From: Zobellia alginiliquefaciens
GTDB taxonomy: Bacteria; Bacteroidota; Bacteroidia; Flavobacteriales; Flavobacteriaceae
DNA length: 64,000 nucleotides
NCBI RefSeq assembly: GCF_029323795.1
Contig: NZ_CP119758.1
Span: 4,526,001-4,590,000 of the forward strand
Reading direction: 5' to 3'
The first letter of the stretch is position 1. Each line of letters starts with the position of its first letter. Made by a program: the position numbers and the translations under genes. The notes under the pieces were generated by a model. It saw only the letters and a program-made list of their open reading frames with translations. It did no database searches and was not told the DNA's origin. This document shows positions 63,195 through 64,000 of the stretch, piece by piece.

Positions 63195-63223
63195 AAAAGC
63201 CGACTCGTTAAAAGTCGGCTTTT
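63195..63223 (-). terminator. Terminator of the sigma-factor gene (bidirectional stem)
   Basis: AAAGCCGACT (63196-63205) pairs with AGTCGGCTTT (63213-63222), with T-rich flanks on both strands. It lies downstream of the minus-strand sigma-factor gene, between it and the sulfatase start. Confidence 0.8.
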
Positions 63224-63245
63224 GTAATTATGTAAAGTTGTATGT

Positions 63246-64000
63246 TTACAGATATGCTTTTAAAATTTCGTTCTGAGACCTATTTCTGAGCATACGAATC
63301 GATTTCTCCCTTATTTGTCTTACCCGTTCTCTTGTAATATCAAAAAGTTCACCAATTTCACTTAAACTTCTTGGGCTGCGTTCTCCAATGCCATAGTATA
63401 ACTTAATGATGGCACTTTCTCTGTCCGGGAGTGTATTTAAAATATGGTCTAGATCGGTTCTAAGGGAATCGACCATCATATTAGCATCAGGGCTAGTTGC
63501 GTCTTTAGATTGAATAACGTCATATAAACTAGAAGATTCTCCTTCTTGAAAAGGGGCATCCATAGATAAATGCTTTCCAGAATTTTTCATAGCGAATTTC
63601 ACTTGAGCGGCATTCATATCTAATTCCTTGGCGATTTCTATGGCGCTAGGAGGTCTTTGGTGCCTTTGTTCCAAAGAAGAATGCACCTTATTGATTTTAC
63701 TGATTTCGCTTATTTTGTTCAGCGGTATCCGTACCATTCGCGAGTGATTGGAAATGGCCTGTAATATGGATTGTCTGATCCACCATACGGCATAGGAGAT
63801 AAATTTAAACCCTCTGGTTTCATCAAAACGTTTGGCTGCTTTTACCAACCCAATATTACCTTCATTGATCAGGTCAGAAAGTCGTAATCCGCTTCCTTGG
63901 TATTGTTTTGCCGTAGAAACTACAAATCGTAGATTGGCATTTACTAATCTATTAAGGGCAACATCATCTCCTTCACGAATTTTTCTTGTTAGTTCCACTT
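63246..64000 (-). CDS. Sigma-70 family RNA polymerase sigma factor (RpoD group, partial)
   Basis: At least 250 residues, cut by the right edge. The first visible codon (63996-63998) is read as GTG within a longer frame, because the family begins further upstream, so the start lies beyond the window. Regions 2 (NLRFVVSTAKQYQ, FDETRGFKFISYAVWWIRQSI), 3 (ERPPSAIEIAKELDM-like with MDAPFQEGE) and 4 (RESAIIKLYYGIG, DITRERVRQIREKSIRMLR) are all present, as in primary or primary-like sigma factors. Against my recollection of flavobacterial RpoD it looks divergent (for example QRHQRPP and SRMVRIPLNK), so it may be a second RpoD-like paralog. Confidence 0.88.
   Translation of the reverse strand, partial: VELTRKIREGDDVALNRLVNANLRFVVSTAKQYQGSGLRLSDLINEGNIGLVKAAKRFDETRGFKFISYAVWWIRQSILQAISNHSRMVRIPLNKISEISKINKVHSSLEQRHQRPPSAIEIAKELDMNAAQVKFAMKNSGKHLSMDAPFQEGESSSLYDVIQSKDATSPDANMMVDSLRTDLDHILNTLPDRESAIIKLYYGIGERSPRSLSEIGELFDITRERVRQIREKSIRMLRNRSQNEILKAYL

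Noticed and set aside
1-64000. CRISPR array, tRNA, rRNA, prophage or integron
   Set aside because: No regularly spaced repeats, tRNA-like cloverleafs, rRNA segments, or integrase/portal/terminase genes were seen by eye.

Overview
This window looks like the chromosome of a marine member of the Flavobacteriaceae (Maribacter/Zobellia-like). The evidence is an AT-rich sequence, promoters of the Bacteroidota type (TTTG about 19 nt upstream of TAnnTTTG), a protein with a type IX secretion C-terminal domain, OMP-type TonB receptor and LytS/LytTR pairs, an agarase/porphyranase-like GH16, a sulfatase, and an iodotyrosine-deiodinase-like flavoprotein. No rRNA, tRNA, CRISPR, IS element or phage was seen. 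Genus is inference.

0.6-15 kb: small-molecule redox and stress genes. These are a redoxin-like protein, an AraC regulator, an AlkB-like dioxygenase, an ABM monooxygenase, then a probable five-gene operon (nitroreductase, MDR oxidoreductase, secreted cupin, secreted DUF4437 protein, secreted MRJP/yellow-like protein). Next come a DEAH helicase, a UBP zinc finger + thioredoxin-reductase-like + AraC cluster, a crotonase and a second MDR oxidoreductase.

15-31 kb: a TonB-dependent outer-membrane protein divergent from a LytS/LytTR pair, a 2OG-Fe(II) oxygenase, a bestrophin, an SDR, a KefF/KefC-type K+/H+ antiport pair, a GH16 lipoprotein, a PAP2 phosphatase, an Old Yellow Enzyme + aldehyde dehydrogenase pair, and a UPF0173-type metallo-hydrolase.

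31-41 kb: a small outer-membrane protein, then a compact six-gene MacAB-TolC-like efflux operon that carries its own LytS/LytTR two-component system. After it are a 3-keto-disaccharide hydrolase lipoprotein and a convergent Tat-dependent Gfo/Idh/MocA oxidoreductase.

41-49 kb: RNA and cold-adaptation genes: a GreA/GreB-like factor, a J-domain-KTSC fusion, two tandem DEAD-box helicases followed by a cold-shock protein, an EF-hand lipoprotein, a DUF6515-like protein, an unusual zinc-ribbon SDR lacking the catalytic Tyr, and an orphan N-terminal-only DEAD-box domain.

48.9-60.4 kb is the most accessory-looking stretch: an HTH/PIN toxin-antitoxin pair, an alpha/beta hydrolase, an EamA transporter, and then a 7.4-kb segment bracketed by two inverted copies of a 96-bp three-hairpin repeat. 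That segment holds a patatin-like protein, an AT-rich DUF488-DUF488-dual-OB-like operon with its own near-leaderless promoter (the best candidate for an undescribed system), a T9SS-secreted protein and an arylsulfotransferase-like lipoprotein. Just outside the second repeat is an iodotyrosine-deiodinase-like enzyme whose stop codon is supplied by the repeat.

60.5-64 kb: a secreted LolA-like/DUF6503-like protein, an S1 sulfatase, and a sigma-70 factor (RpoD family) cut off by the window edge.
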